64,000 bases of DNA from Aphelenchoides besseyi (taxonomy: Eukaryota; Nematoda; Chromadorea; Rhabditida; Aphelenchoididae), in contig JAMPIQ010000001.1 in assembly GCA_024699855.1 (NCBI GenBank), positions 7,192,001 to 7,256,000 of the forward strand. Direction: 5' to 3'. Of this stretch, positions 1 through 10,900 are shown in pieces (position 1 is the stretch's first letter; each line of letters opens with the position of its first letter). The notes beneath the pieces were generated by a model. That model was not told the origin of the DNA and ran no database searches. It was given only the letters and a program-made list of their open reading frames with translations. The position numbers and the translations under genes were made by a program.

Positions 1-83
1 GGTAATTATTCGTGTTTGTAAAAGAAACCATAAAACAATAGACCGATGTCTATCCAACAATTCTAAAGATAATCGAAACTTAC

Positions 84-393
84 GTTTTGCTGATGAGAAA
101 TCTAAAAACGTCGATTAAAACTCTGAATGTATGAACTCACTTGTTGTTTCATAAGTACGTGCTTAATCGACTGTTCCATTGCATAGCGTTTTGCTCTTTC
201 CAGGTCTTCCTTCTTCTGACTACTCAACTTCGTCAACCCCAAACCAATGAGTTGAGCGTCGTTCTTAGCTCCCGGTCCGACATAAACCTTAAGTTTTAAA
301 ATAAACAGAACATCATATCAAACCCACTTGGCCGCTTTGTTGCAGCAGGGGCATCGAACCGCCGCTCAAAACTGCGCTACCGTTTTCGGCCAT
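84..393 (-). CDS. PUF60: PUF60 (poly-U-binding splicing factor), 5' exons only
   Basis: Three 5' exons on the minus strand: 328-393 (ATG at 393, 22 codons), 141-287 (49 codons) and 84-101 (6 codons). They are separated by GT-AG introns of about 40 bp; the gene continues beyond the left edge. The protein begins MAENGSAVLSGG, then VYVGPGAKNDAQLIGLGLTKLS and AKRYAMEQSIKHVLMKQQ. That last block matches the conserved segment before the first RRM of PUF60/half-pint (rnp-6 in C. elegans). The family binds poly-pyrimidine tracts and acts with U2AF in 3' splice-site recognition in the nucleus. The RRM domains lie outside the window. Identification rests on the conserved N-terminal block and is strong; exon edges are inferred from splice consensus. 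Confidence 0.85.
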
Positions 394-917
394 TTCAATT
401 GAAATCTGATTGAGTAAGTAGTTGAACAAGACCCCACGGGTAGTTGCACTGACCAATTAAATGCGAAATAATTTTTCGATGCTTAGCTGCAGTTCGACGG
501 TTGAAACGAAACGCCAAAAAGATTGAGAAACGACCAGAACTACTTGTGGATATGTTGTAGTAAGTCTCCTTTAACTCACAAGTGTTATATTTATGTCAAT
601 TAGTTCATTACAGACATCATCAGTGGTAACCTTTTTCTTTTATTCAAACACATGTGGTGGATAAGCATAATATGGAACTTAACTGGTTAAGAGCGGATAT
701 TTTGGACTTTTAAATGACAAGGAAAAAGTCATCATTGTTCAGAGTGAAGAGCTCGAGAGTTGAACTGATTGTATTCAGAGAATAGGAACCAACAAAGAAA
801 ACAATAGTTCTTAATCTTCATGTACAACCTCATCTTTTAGGTTGGTAGTTGAACTTCTGTTTATTCATCGCTCCTGATTGCCAATACAAATAAAGACTTG
901 CGATTTGAAGATACTAA
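394..917. other. intergenic, no gene seen
   Basis: AT-rich stretch upstream of PUF60. It presumably holds that gene's promoter and 5' UTR. No convincing ORF, RNA or repeat was seen. Confidence 0.4.
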
Positions 918-1413
918 TTAACAGAATATTTGAAATTCAGAAGCAAAATTCATGTCCGAAGTTGTGCTTCTATCGATTAGCCGCATGCTGTTGGTCCTAA
1001 GTAGATTCGAGACAAAGAACTTCAACGCTTTGTTGGTCGGCGGATTCCAATCGGGCTTCAACTCAAAGTTACAAGTCATATTGGACATCGACAACTTACG
1101 ATTATTTACCGTCTGTAGCTCTTTCCAATCGTACAAATCAGCGTAGAAGATGTTGCAGCGTTCTGTGGTTTACAAAAGATACTTGAAAATCATTGAGTAT
1201 TTTGGGTAGTTTGAGTTGTGAAATCTCGTCGGCGAGCAAGCTGGAGTTGACCGTTTCCAGCAGCATGGACATTATCATCTTTGGTTCAAGCTTTTTCTGC
1301 CGAGGCAAATCACAACGAATTTGATGAGCTTGTACAACAGCGACTAGATGGTGTCTTTTGGTCGTCATTCCAAAGTGGATGTCCATTCGCCAAACAGTAA
1401 AAATGTGTTCCAC
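918..1413 (-). CDS. possible hypothetical gene, two overlapping frames
   Basis: Two minus-strand reading frames overlap near 1138-1160. The upstream frame (1413 to 1138, 91 codons) contains DLPRQKKLEPKMIMSMLLETV. The downstream frame continues as ERCNIFYADLYDWKELQ to a stop at 918. Joined, they would give about 165 residues, but the change of frame has no usable intron: the only GT...AG span at the junction is about 20 nt. Either there is a frameshift, the exon structure is different, or neither frame is coding. No family was recognised. Low confidence. Confidence 0.2.
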
Positions 1414-1664
1414 AAAACTCAGTAATTGAATGCATCAGGCAATCAATCCTTTCGTTGTTGTAATGCGCTACAAACAATATCGTTGTTGATTACTATTTTG
1501 ACAGATAAACACAGCAATTAGTTCGTCACATTTGTTTATGGCTTTGAAATTTTCTTTTAAACCAGGAGACTACTTGTGAAGAAACAGTCGAAGTCTGCTC
1601 GTGCAAATCAGCCGCTTTTCACGTCGACTGTCAGCATTTCTTCTGGTCATTCATTTGATTATGT

Positions 1665-1767
1665 GCTCGGCTCAAAAAGCCAAGCGTTCCAAAATTTATT
1701 GAGTGTCTAGCCTCAGCATTTAGCGGGGCTGGACTTAATACTAACCTCAAACTTGGGTTAATAAACC
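1665..1767 (-). ncRNA. SL1 spliced-leader RNA gene
   Basis: Reading the minus strand from 1767, the first 22 nt (1767-1746) match nematode SL1 except at two positions (7, A to T; 9, T to A), with ACCCAAGTTTGAG identical. A GT donor (GTTAGT) follows at once, as in SL RNAs. Stem I pairs the leader with sequence just past the splice site. A second hairpin lies around 1710-1740. Then comes an Sm site, ATAAATTTTGGAAC, identical to the C. elegans SL1 RNA. The 3' hairpin at 1665-1685 has a 7-bp stem with one G-U pair. Total length is about 103 nt, normal for SL RNAs. The leader exon is added in trans to mRNA 5' ends. No coding role is suggested, although an ORF on the other strand overlaps it. Confidence 0.9.
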
Positions 1768-1801
1768 GACGATGTTTACGATTCTCCGACCTTTCTTATT
1801 A

Positions 1802-2047
1802 TCAAGTGCTAAAGAACCGACGGGTAAGACGCTCTTTGAAGACCATGTTCTCGTTGACCGCATGTCTCTCAATCTCCACACTCTTCTCGTTCCGCTTCTG
1901 ATCTTTGCATTGCAAAGTGACCATCTTTCGCTGCGCGACCTTTTCGCTAACGTCCCTAACAGCTGAACACGCTTGAAAGATGGCAGTTAGGCAGAATAAT
2001 AGATACACACTGACCATCAGAATCACGCCGAAAATCGTTCTACCCAT
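1802..2047 (-). CDS. small protein with N-terminal membrane segment (81 aa)
   Basis: Single-exon minus-strand ORF beginning MGRTIFGVILMVSVYLLFC. This looks like a signal peptide or single membrane anchor (residues about 4-25) followed by a charged tail rich in Lys, Arg and Glu. It ends 35 bp upstream of the SL1 RNA 5' end. No family was recognised. A plus-strand ORF overlaps it, but only the minus frame has a plausible targeting sequence. It could be a small secreted or membrane peptide, or a chance ORF. Confidence 0.3.
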   Translation of the reverse strand: MGRTIFGVILMVSVYLLFCLTAIFQACSAVRDVSEKVAQRKMVTLQCKDQKRNEKSVEIERHAVNENMVFKERLTRRFFST

Positions 2048-2444
2048 AGGTTTAGTTGAATCTCGCAGTCAAATAAAAGCGATTTCGTAATCAAATTTGC
2101 ATATCAAGTTATTGCCAAATGTTAAACTTTTGCCAAAAGGATCCTAATACACGTTAACTTAAAAAGTTTTATAGAAAAATAATCTTTTTCTGCTACAAAT
2201 CCTATCTTATGCTTATCTTTTCATTGGACCTTATTCCGTTGGTCTTCATTTCAAACGGGAATAACAAGAGTTCGCAGTTGACTTGTAAATCGATCTCATT
2301 CTCAATCCAGATATCTGGTTTTATTGGCCGAGATATCAACTCAAACTCAAGTAGTTGCGCAATGCAACCGAAGTGTCGCAGCACTTTGCGTCCACATACC
2401 ATTGTAGTTTACAGGAACAACTAACATAGAAATCTAAACACACT

Positions 2445-2520
2445 GGGTGTAAGCCCGTTTAGCACTCGCATCTTACACTCAAAATTTTTTGCAACGCTTG
2501 GCTTTTTAGTTAAGCCAATT
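2445..2520 (+). ncRNA. SmY-like snRNA candidate
   Basis: The 76-nt segment has a 9-bp stem (GGGTGTAAG at 2445-2453 with CTTACACTC at 2472-2480, one mismatch) around an 18-nt loop. An Sm-type site, AAAATTTTTTG (2481-2491), follows. The 3' hairpin has a perfect 7-bp stem (TTGGCTT with AAGCCAA, 2498-2504 and 2512-2518). This 5' hairpin, Sm site, 3' hairpin layout and length are those of nematode SmY RNAs, which associate with SL RNPs. The stretch AACGCTTGGCTTTTT is shared with the 3' end of the SL1 RNA gene about 750 bp away on the other strand. The assignment is structural. A degenerate SL RNA or another snRNA is possible. Confidence 0.6.
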
Positions 2521-3565
2521 TGTCATAACATAACTGAACTATCGCATGGACATTCATAGGGAAAACAGAACAATTGACATGATGAGTTCGATCAAACACA
2601 TGGTACAGAAGTCAACATATATACTAGGTAAAAAAGCCATTGCTTACAGATACATCAGATTTAAAGCAGAGATCCGGTTATCGCATTCTAATTAAAAATC
2701 ATTTTCAATTTTCCATCTAATGTTTATAAGAATGAAAGTTTCATCGACCATCAGTACTTTGTACTGTCAATCAACTTTTTGTTCATAGAACTGAACTTCG
2801 AGTAATAAAAATGTTTCTAACTCAGACTCGCAAAACTATAATCATTAAGGGAGTTTGGTTTTTATAGCCTTCAGCTGTTAATTTTAAACCAAAACTTCGT
2901 AGGTGGTTTATTTCGAGCGTTTAATTTCTTTTTAACGTCTCTCTTCTTCTATTATTAAACTGATGATTCGAGCTCTCATTTCCGCTCCCTCATTCAACTC
3001 GAAATGTTCGTCGAGTTGGCAAATTTAGCCACAGACTTCTACTCTGTTTCTGTCTGTTTGGCTTGCTTGAACCTAGAAACAAACAACCAACTTTAAATAC
3101 CAACTGTTTATAGCACGTGCTTCCCTGAACTCGTTGAACAATTTAACGCTCAATCAACTTTCATTTGTTGTTACGCTTCGAAACTTCTCGCTCCATAAAT
3201 ACTCTAAAGTGTTGATTATAAAATTAAGAGTCACATACTTCCCGGCGGTTACTATCGTTATCCGTTGGGAAAACGTTGTTCGAAGAAATTGACGCAACAA
3301 ATTGGATCAGCTTGTTTGCGTCGTTCTTAACTTAATCTTATTCTTGGAACGTCTTCAAAGGCGGGTATACATAAGGACGAGGTCTCTGGAGTTGGTGTAC
3401 GATCGAATGTTTGTTCTCGGTGTTTTCCTTACCGTCAACCGTTCAATTTGTTCGCTTAAATTCTGCAGATATTCATTTATTGTGCACAAACTTCTTGCTT
3501 TACATTTAAATTGTATTTTAGAATTAGCGAGTACATTCACTTACACAGCGAAAGTCTTCAGAGCC
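2521..3565. other. intergenic plus 5' region of the PDZ gene
   Basis: About 1 kb with no convincing gene. Open frame upstream of 3566 is in frame with the PDZ gene, but a TCTTCAG acceptor just before the ATG suggests it is outron or 5' UTR. Confidence 0.4.
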
Positions 3566-4712
3566 ATGAGTCCAAATCACCGTTCGTTCGACGGAATCCA
3601 ACAGCCGACTATTACAATTCAAAACATGGAAACCAACTCGTTCGTAGTTCGAAAACTTTCTGATTGTAATCGCGATATTTCTGATCAACTTCGTCGTCTT
3701 CATCGTTCGATTCTCAAGCGGCCGTTGACCTCTGGAAGTCGTTCTTCTCGCAATTCGATTGATCAGGAGAACTCTCCACTGGAAGCGAATGAAAATGCCT
3801 TTTTCGAAGAGAACCATCAGACAAACTCGAAGTATCGTTCTCGTACGAACAGCAACGTTTCGGATGGAAGTGGTCACGTCACAAAGGTCGCTCTCGTACT
3901 TTCGATTTGTACCGAAGACCTGCGTTTTGTTTATGCTGATGGCAGTTACTGGTGAGTTGATTACATTTAATAAGCTCAACCTTCTTGCCAACCACCCCAT
4001 TAAAGTTCTTTGGTTTTCGACCGCTGGAACATTCCCAAATCCACGTTCCGAGAACCCATCGAATGAAGACTAGAAACTTAATTTTGTTTTCAGGATTGTT
4101 GGCTGGGAAAATCGTCGAGTACAGTCTGCTCTGCGAAATTCCATTCACAGTGGAGACCAACTTATCAAAGTGAATGGTCGTTCATTGGATTCTACTAACT
4201 TGGATCTCACTAATGAGTTTTATGCCTCTAGTGACTTCGCCGTTCCGGTATTCGCATTACACGTTCGGGAATTGTTAATTGAATTTGAAGTTTTAGGTTC
4301 AATTGACAATTCGACAACTTCCGCATGCTCATAGATTTGTTTTACGAAAGCCGACTCAACTGTTGCGCAAAATTGGGATTGTTTTCGAAGCAGGAACAAC
4401 TACGGTATTCTAGTGTTATGTTCAATACTCTTGTTCAAACCAAATTTGTAGATTTCACACGTCGAAAGTGGATCAGTTGCCGCGATTGCTCGTTTGCCGT
4501 CAACTGTTTCGGGATTCTTTGACCCAACAATAAATGTTCCATCAGTTGTAACGGAAATTAATGGCATTCCATTGGATCCGTTCAATCGATCTGCCGAAGC
4601 ATACGATCGACTGCACGCGATTCCCAGTGGTCAAATATTCGAGATCATGTTGCATCCGAAGGATCTTGTCGATGTCTGGAAATCGGAAATGCGCTTGAAA
4701 GGATATTGCTGA
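3566..4712 (+). CDS. tandem PDZ-domain protein (302 aa)
   Basis: Four exons, 3566-3951, 4094-4247, 4297-4404 and 4452-4712, join in frame to 303 codons including TGA. The N-terminal 115 residues are polar, Ser/Asn/Arg-rich and low in complexity. Two PDZ-like repeats follow. The first carries GDQLIKVNGRSL (carboxylate-loop and beta-strand signature). The second carries VVTEINGIPLDP near the C-terminus. PDZ domains bind C-terminal peptides and scaffold signalling or membrane proteins; the partner cannot be told from sequence. The start was chosen at 3566 because TCTTCAG directly precedes AGCCATG, consistent with a trans-splice site. A longer frame runs back to 3302 but has no domain content. 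Intron donors are GTGAGT, GTATTC and GTATTC. Confidence 0.75.
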
Positions 4713-4905
4713 ACAGCTAAAAGTGGTGTTAATGTGCTTCTTTAAACTATAGTCAGCAAACGGATGCTTGCATTTTTAATGAATCTGCTTATTGTCAGCA
4801 AATGTATTTGGTCGATTGCTTCAAGCGTATAATAAACCGTTTATTAACCGAATAGAATACTTTTATTACCACTGGAGATCAAAATGCTCGTCAAAGATCT
4901 TCATT

Positions 4906-7900
4906 TTATTCATCGATCATCGTCGTGTTTGTCTCAATTGCGGGCAAATCACGAGCTTTACGTCTGTATTCTTTGCAACAAATTTGAGTGCACCTTTCCA
5001 TCGTCTAAATTATACGGTTGATTAACAGAAATACCAAAGTAATTGTTGTCACCTTAAAGTTGTTCAACGATCCGCCACAGCCACTGTATTTATACTCAAC
5101 GCACGTATCTGTGAGAGCGTTGTAACTGAAATAACAACAAACATATCAAGCAATAGACAAAAGTAATTACCCATATCGAATTTCCGTTTTATTGCAATTT
5201 CCTGGATCGCGTGGTTGTGTGCAGAAATTAGCGGGATTCTACAAAACACTCAGCTAATCTCCAATTGTTCTGATCACTTACTTCACAGCAAACCGAGATT
5301 TTGTATTCAATACTCAAGTGACAAACGTAGCCAATTTGACAGCTCTTCAAAATACCACAAGGCACTGGTTTTCGACTCACTGTATCCACTTGTGGCATTC
5401 CATGTGGACAATAACTTCGATGAGCTAAAGGACACCAATTTATGATGTTGATTGCATTTAACTTCCTACCCGGACATTGATCTTCACATGCCTTCTTCGA
5501 AATAAAAGAATTTTCAGTTCCTTTCGAACCAAAGTAATCGAACTCGTGGCACATTTGATCGTCGGCATCGTAATAGAAACGTACAAGTCGTTCATCGCCC
5601 TGACCGACATTCAACGGCTGATTGCACGGTTCAATGGGCGAACGTGGACAACAAACGGTCGTCAACGACGATCCTCCACCATGACAGAAATGACTGGTGC
5701 CACAGTCGTTCGTATTTCCACCAAAAACACATGACTTTCTGTTACCGTTTTCATCCAACAACGGTTCTCCCTCAGCACATGGATTGATTTCCGGACACAC
5801 ACGGCGACACAAGTCACGAGTGACAAAATTGTTGGAATTTCCTTTGATTCCTAAAACCATCAGCTTGTATAATTGAATAACTAAGAAATTGACCTTTGTA
5901 AGAAAATTTGCGACATAACTGAGAAGAACCGTCGTAGTACCATCGTTCCAACTGTTGATCACCTTCACCCAATTCAACGGGCAAATCACAAGGACGACGA
6001 GCTAAGACAATTGAATTGATGGCAAATATTGTAAACTTACTTCCGGGACAGCAATTTGTAGTTTGTGGAGTGGAGCTTACATGACACCTTTGAAAGAAGT
6101 TGCTATAAACGAGCGGAAAATCAAGTTACCAATAACCAGATGGACATTCTTGTGGTCCTCCACAAATGACCGGCTCACGAGTTTGCAGATCAAAAAGTGG
6201 ATCGCCGTCGCGACAAGGATTTGGTGGAACTTAAAAACAATCATCATCAGATATCTTACTGCAAACTCCCGCCCCGTGATTTCACAGAAACTCAGAAAAC
6301 AAAAAATGAACAGCAACCGTGAGTTTGCATTCTTGGAAACAAAAAACACAAATCGTGATAATAACCATTTACTGCACGCTTCTCACATCACTACACACAT
6401 TAGAACAAGTGGTTTAAAAGTGATGCGGCCAACTGTGCCGCTGATTCAGCAGCCGCAATGAATGGAATACCTTTGCAAACGAGTTCGCAGTCCTCCTGTG
6501 TTAAGAATGTGTTGGCGTTGCCTGCAATCGTAATGTTTACGTCAAAAAATTTGCTTATTCGTACCTCCAGAACCGTGGTAAAAAAATTCACGACATCGTT
6601 TGGTTTCACGATCGTAATAGAAACGTCGAAGTGATCCACTACCAGTACCGGATGAGACGGGATGTTCACACGGATCACCATATAAAACCGATTATTGAAA
6701 CAATTAGCTCGTTTATCGCCTACTCTTTGGACAACAGTAATTGGGAGTACCTTCTATGCCAATGTGACAAAAGTGTGTTCCTAAAAACTAGTTTGTATTT
6801 TGCGCTCTAACTCTAATTACCTGGACATCTTTGATTTGGATTACAAATTTTTGGTTTATGATTCACAAGCAACGGTTGACCGCTTCCACAGGGGTTGTCA
6901 AAAGCTGGACACGCCGCTCGACATTCGCTTTGAGTCAAAAAGTTGTTTTGATTTCCATTCAATCCACGGAAAATAAATCGAAGACATTGTCGATCTTGTT
7001 TGTTGAAATACCAACGCGTTAATTTCCCATCTCCGTAGCCTTCATTCATTGGCAAATCACAAGGTTGTTTGACTAAAGAGAATTCACATTCAGCTGAACT
7101 GATAACGTTTTACCTGAACTACAACAAACGGTTGTTAAGGGTTGAGTTGAAACATGACACCAAAAGCCTTCAAAATTTTTTCATTTAACTGCAAACTTCT
7201 TATTCCTTACCATTGGGGCATGGAGAAGTGGGACTACATTGACGTGGTTGGCCGTTAGACGGATTTAATAGCAGTTCCCCACTGGAACAGGGATTCGTAC
7301 ACTCCGCTAAAACCAATAACTATTTCGACTTCAACAATCAAACTAACTTTTACATGTCGCCTCACACAATTCCTTTGAAACAAAGTTGTTTTGATTGCCG
7401 TTACGACCGCGATAAGTGAAAGATTTGCATTGATTGTTGCAGGACTTATCGCTCGGATCAGAATACCATCGAGTCAAATTGTCTTCTCCTTCACCGAATT
7501 CTAATGTCAATGTGCACGGATTAGTCACGGCTAAAACTTGTATGATATCAATGTTATTCGCCGTTGATTTCACCTCCCGGACAACATGTCTTCTCTGTTG
7601 CCGATATATGACACCACTCGCCCTTTTCGCACAAATTGGAAATAGGAGAACACGACTTCAATTCTCCGTGATCGATACCCCGAGTTGGACACGGATTGAC
7701 AAACTCTAAAGCGGCTGTATCTGATTGTTGTTAGAATAAGATCAACTCACTCATGCACGTCTTTTTGCAGCTCGCATAAGTGGCGAATTGATTTTCGTTT
7801 CCTTTTGTTCCGTGATATTTGAATTCGAGACATTTTCTTGCGACTTCATTGTAATAAAACCGCGTTAACTGCGATGTTCCTTCGCCAATAGCAAGTGTTA

Positions 7901-10900
7901 AACGGCAGCGATCTTCGGCTGAAAACCAATCATTTACGGCGTTTATTTGATGCTAATACCTGAGGTTCGTTCACAGCAAACTCCCGCTTTTTCTGCCAAG
8001 TGACAGTAGAATCCAGCACCGCAAACTGATTCGTCTTCGGGTGTACAAGTAATAATCGTATTGTCGGGTGAACGTGCCGCCACTCCAACCGCACAAGGAT
8101 TGATAAAGACATTCGAGCGTGGATCAGATGTTCCCGTTCCACATTCTTCCATACACTAAATAAAACAGTTGATATAAAGGAGACTGAAAGTGCACTGAAA
8201 TACCTGAATTTGAGTGATGAAGTTGTTCGAATTTCCTTTTAGTCCTTTGTACAAAAATCGTTTACACTGCGCGTCCAATGGATCGTAGAACCATCGTGGA
8301 ATCAAATCCGCTCCTTCACCCAATTCAACGGGCAAATCACATGGACGTCGAGCTGGAATCGCTAATCAATTACAAATACCGTAGACTTACTTCCAGGACA
8401 ACAAACGGTGGTCTTGGCCGGAGCTTTTGGCGCAGCCGTCTTCAACGTGGACGGAACCGAAGTTCGATCAGTCGGCTGTTCATAATCAACCCTGAATTTG
8501 CAAACTTGAATTAACATAATCAACCCTTCAATTTGCATATTTCAAAAGTTATATAAGAACAAGTTTTGCTCATTTTCTCCACTCGTTGGTCCTTTGCGTT
8601 GGACTTCTTGGTTCCCAATTCGCGATGCTCACTCTTCTTCATTCCGACGATTTTTCTGCGCACGGCTCTTTGTTCACAATCCCAATGAATTCGGGTACGG
8701 CGTTCCTCGACATCTACCAGAATGAGCTGACCGTCACTCACGCACCTACTCTTCATCAAACGTTTGTTTTACGTTCTTGTGTTTTTAAATCCTCCAATTT
8801 CAGAACATTTCAATTCGAGCCTGCTTCCTCATCAGATCACACTGGAGCCGAATTTCGACGAAACGTTGTCTTCAAGGTGTTCGTTTTCGATCGTCGTTTT
8901 ACGGAGGTTACGTTTTTGACCAAGAACGTGGAGAAGGCGTGATTCTGTTGTGGGAAGCGGAAAAGAAGATCTACCTGTCCAAAATGACGCTCGACTTCGA
9001 TCAACTTCGTTCGTTCGTTTGGAGTACCGAAGTCGCTGAAGTTGGAAACTTGGAAAGGGCTCATCTCGCTGCTACAAAACCAATGGTTGGAGTTGAGGAT
9101 ACATCGTTCTTGCTGATTGGTCTTCCACCATCAGATCGTTCGAGTTTCGCCGTCCATCTTCATGTCGCGGAACTCACAACGATGAAAGTTCAACTTGGAA
9201 AGGCTCTTGTTCAAGGTCGGTTCAACCATGAGTAACAGTTGTACTACAGACTGTTATTTCAGAAGGTTCAGATGTTGTCGACCGTATGAAATGGATTTGG
9301 ATGGATGGGAAACTCTTCGTCATCAACTCGATCGGTCCCCGTATTCGTGTCTCATCTTTGGAAATGTGCATTGAAGAAATGGATCTCATTGCCAATTCTA
9401 CTGCTCGAGTTTCTTCAACTATCCCACGCGTTCCATTGAAGTTCGAAAAGGAAATCAATTTCATGGAGGCGAGTTTTGCCCATGAGCAGGAACGACAATC
9501 CAACTTTTTTCAGCAATTCGATCTGATCCCGGAAACCGAAAACGTCACTCTGGAATGGAAGGCACTCGGCCGTGAAAGCAACCAAGCAGATGTCGTTTTG
9601 TTCGTTCATCTTCGTCATCTCTCGCTTCGTTATGTCTCAGTTCCCGGGCGATTACCGATTTTTGATCGTACTGGCCAGACAACATTCTTTTTGACTCGCC
9701 AACTTGAAATCGCCCACCGACATCAACTTCAACCCTACACGAATGCTCTGACTCCTTCTCAGGCGAACAGCTGGGTCAACGATCTCTCATTTCGTCGTTC
9801 CGACAGCACAGAGTTGGGAAATCAGTTTCTGTTCATTTTGCGCATTGAACTCCACCGCTTCTCTTCGTTCCATTACGTCTTTACAAGCGAACATGCCATC
9901 CTCGCGGTCAAAACTTTCTTGCAACGTGTTCCGAACGCCGTTCAAACCCGAGTCATTGGACAACTGCTCGATGGCGGGAACTTGGTGCTTTTCAGTTTCC
10001 CTCAAGCCGGTTCAATGGACGTCAAGGGAATGAAATTGAGGTTTGTCAACACTCATACATTGACCAATCATGTACTTCAGCTCTGCATTCCAACCAGTCC
10101 CGTTCGATCTTTCTCTCGCCGCCGCATACCGCATTGTGAATACCGATTCGTGGGCCCAAGCTCCGACGGTTCTGATCCAACGTTTTGGTCCAATCTAGTT
10201 TCCCCTTGTGTTCCACCATCAATTTTCCGTTCCCGATATTGCCGTTCGAATAAAAACCTTTCCGATTTTGCTTTTACTCGGTTGTTTTTCCGCAAAGAAA
10301 ACCTTCGAACGTATTGCCAACCGTTTCGTTAGGCGCGTGGTTGTAGGCCTCCGCGTGGTTGTTTACTCGACGCATTTCTCGGCCTTTTTTCCTCGACTCA
10401 TGAAAGATCCTCCACAACCTTTTTATCTCAATTTTTCAGGGTAATGGCCTCGAGGTCAATGGAAGATGCTCTTGCGGTGGCAATAACTCCGGAACAAGAT
10501 GTTCAGTTCGAATTGATGTGGAATAGCATCAACAAAGCCGATGATCAGATCGCTAAAGCTCATGTAAGTAGTTTAATCTATTATGTTTCTATGATGTTCA
10601 GGCATTGAGTATCATCGAGGCTCGCGGAATCACGGATAACGAAACAAAGGCGAAAATCTTCGAATTGGCTGATATTTACAAAACGAACAAACTGTCATTG
10701 CAAGGTTTCAAGATCGCGCAGGTATTCTGTGATCTGGCTAAATCCGACAAGCCACTGATTGAATACTTCCCGACGATCAAGACCGACTACCAATCTGCAA
10801 TCAAGGAATCTCCGAAACCAACGTCAGTGGCAATCAAACGTGGAATCTCGAACGAAGACGTTCATCCACTCAAACGACCACGACGAGCTCTTGAATCAGA

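Noticed and set aside
1671..2510. ~35-bp inverted repeat (1671-1705 and 2476-2510) as transposon terminal repeats
   Set aside because: Each arm is the Sm-site plus 3'-hairpin end of an RNA gene (SL1 and SmY-like), which explains the similarity better than a mobile element.
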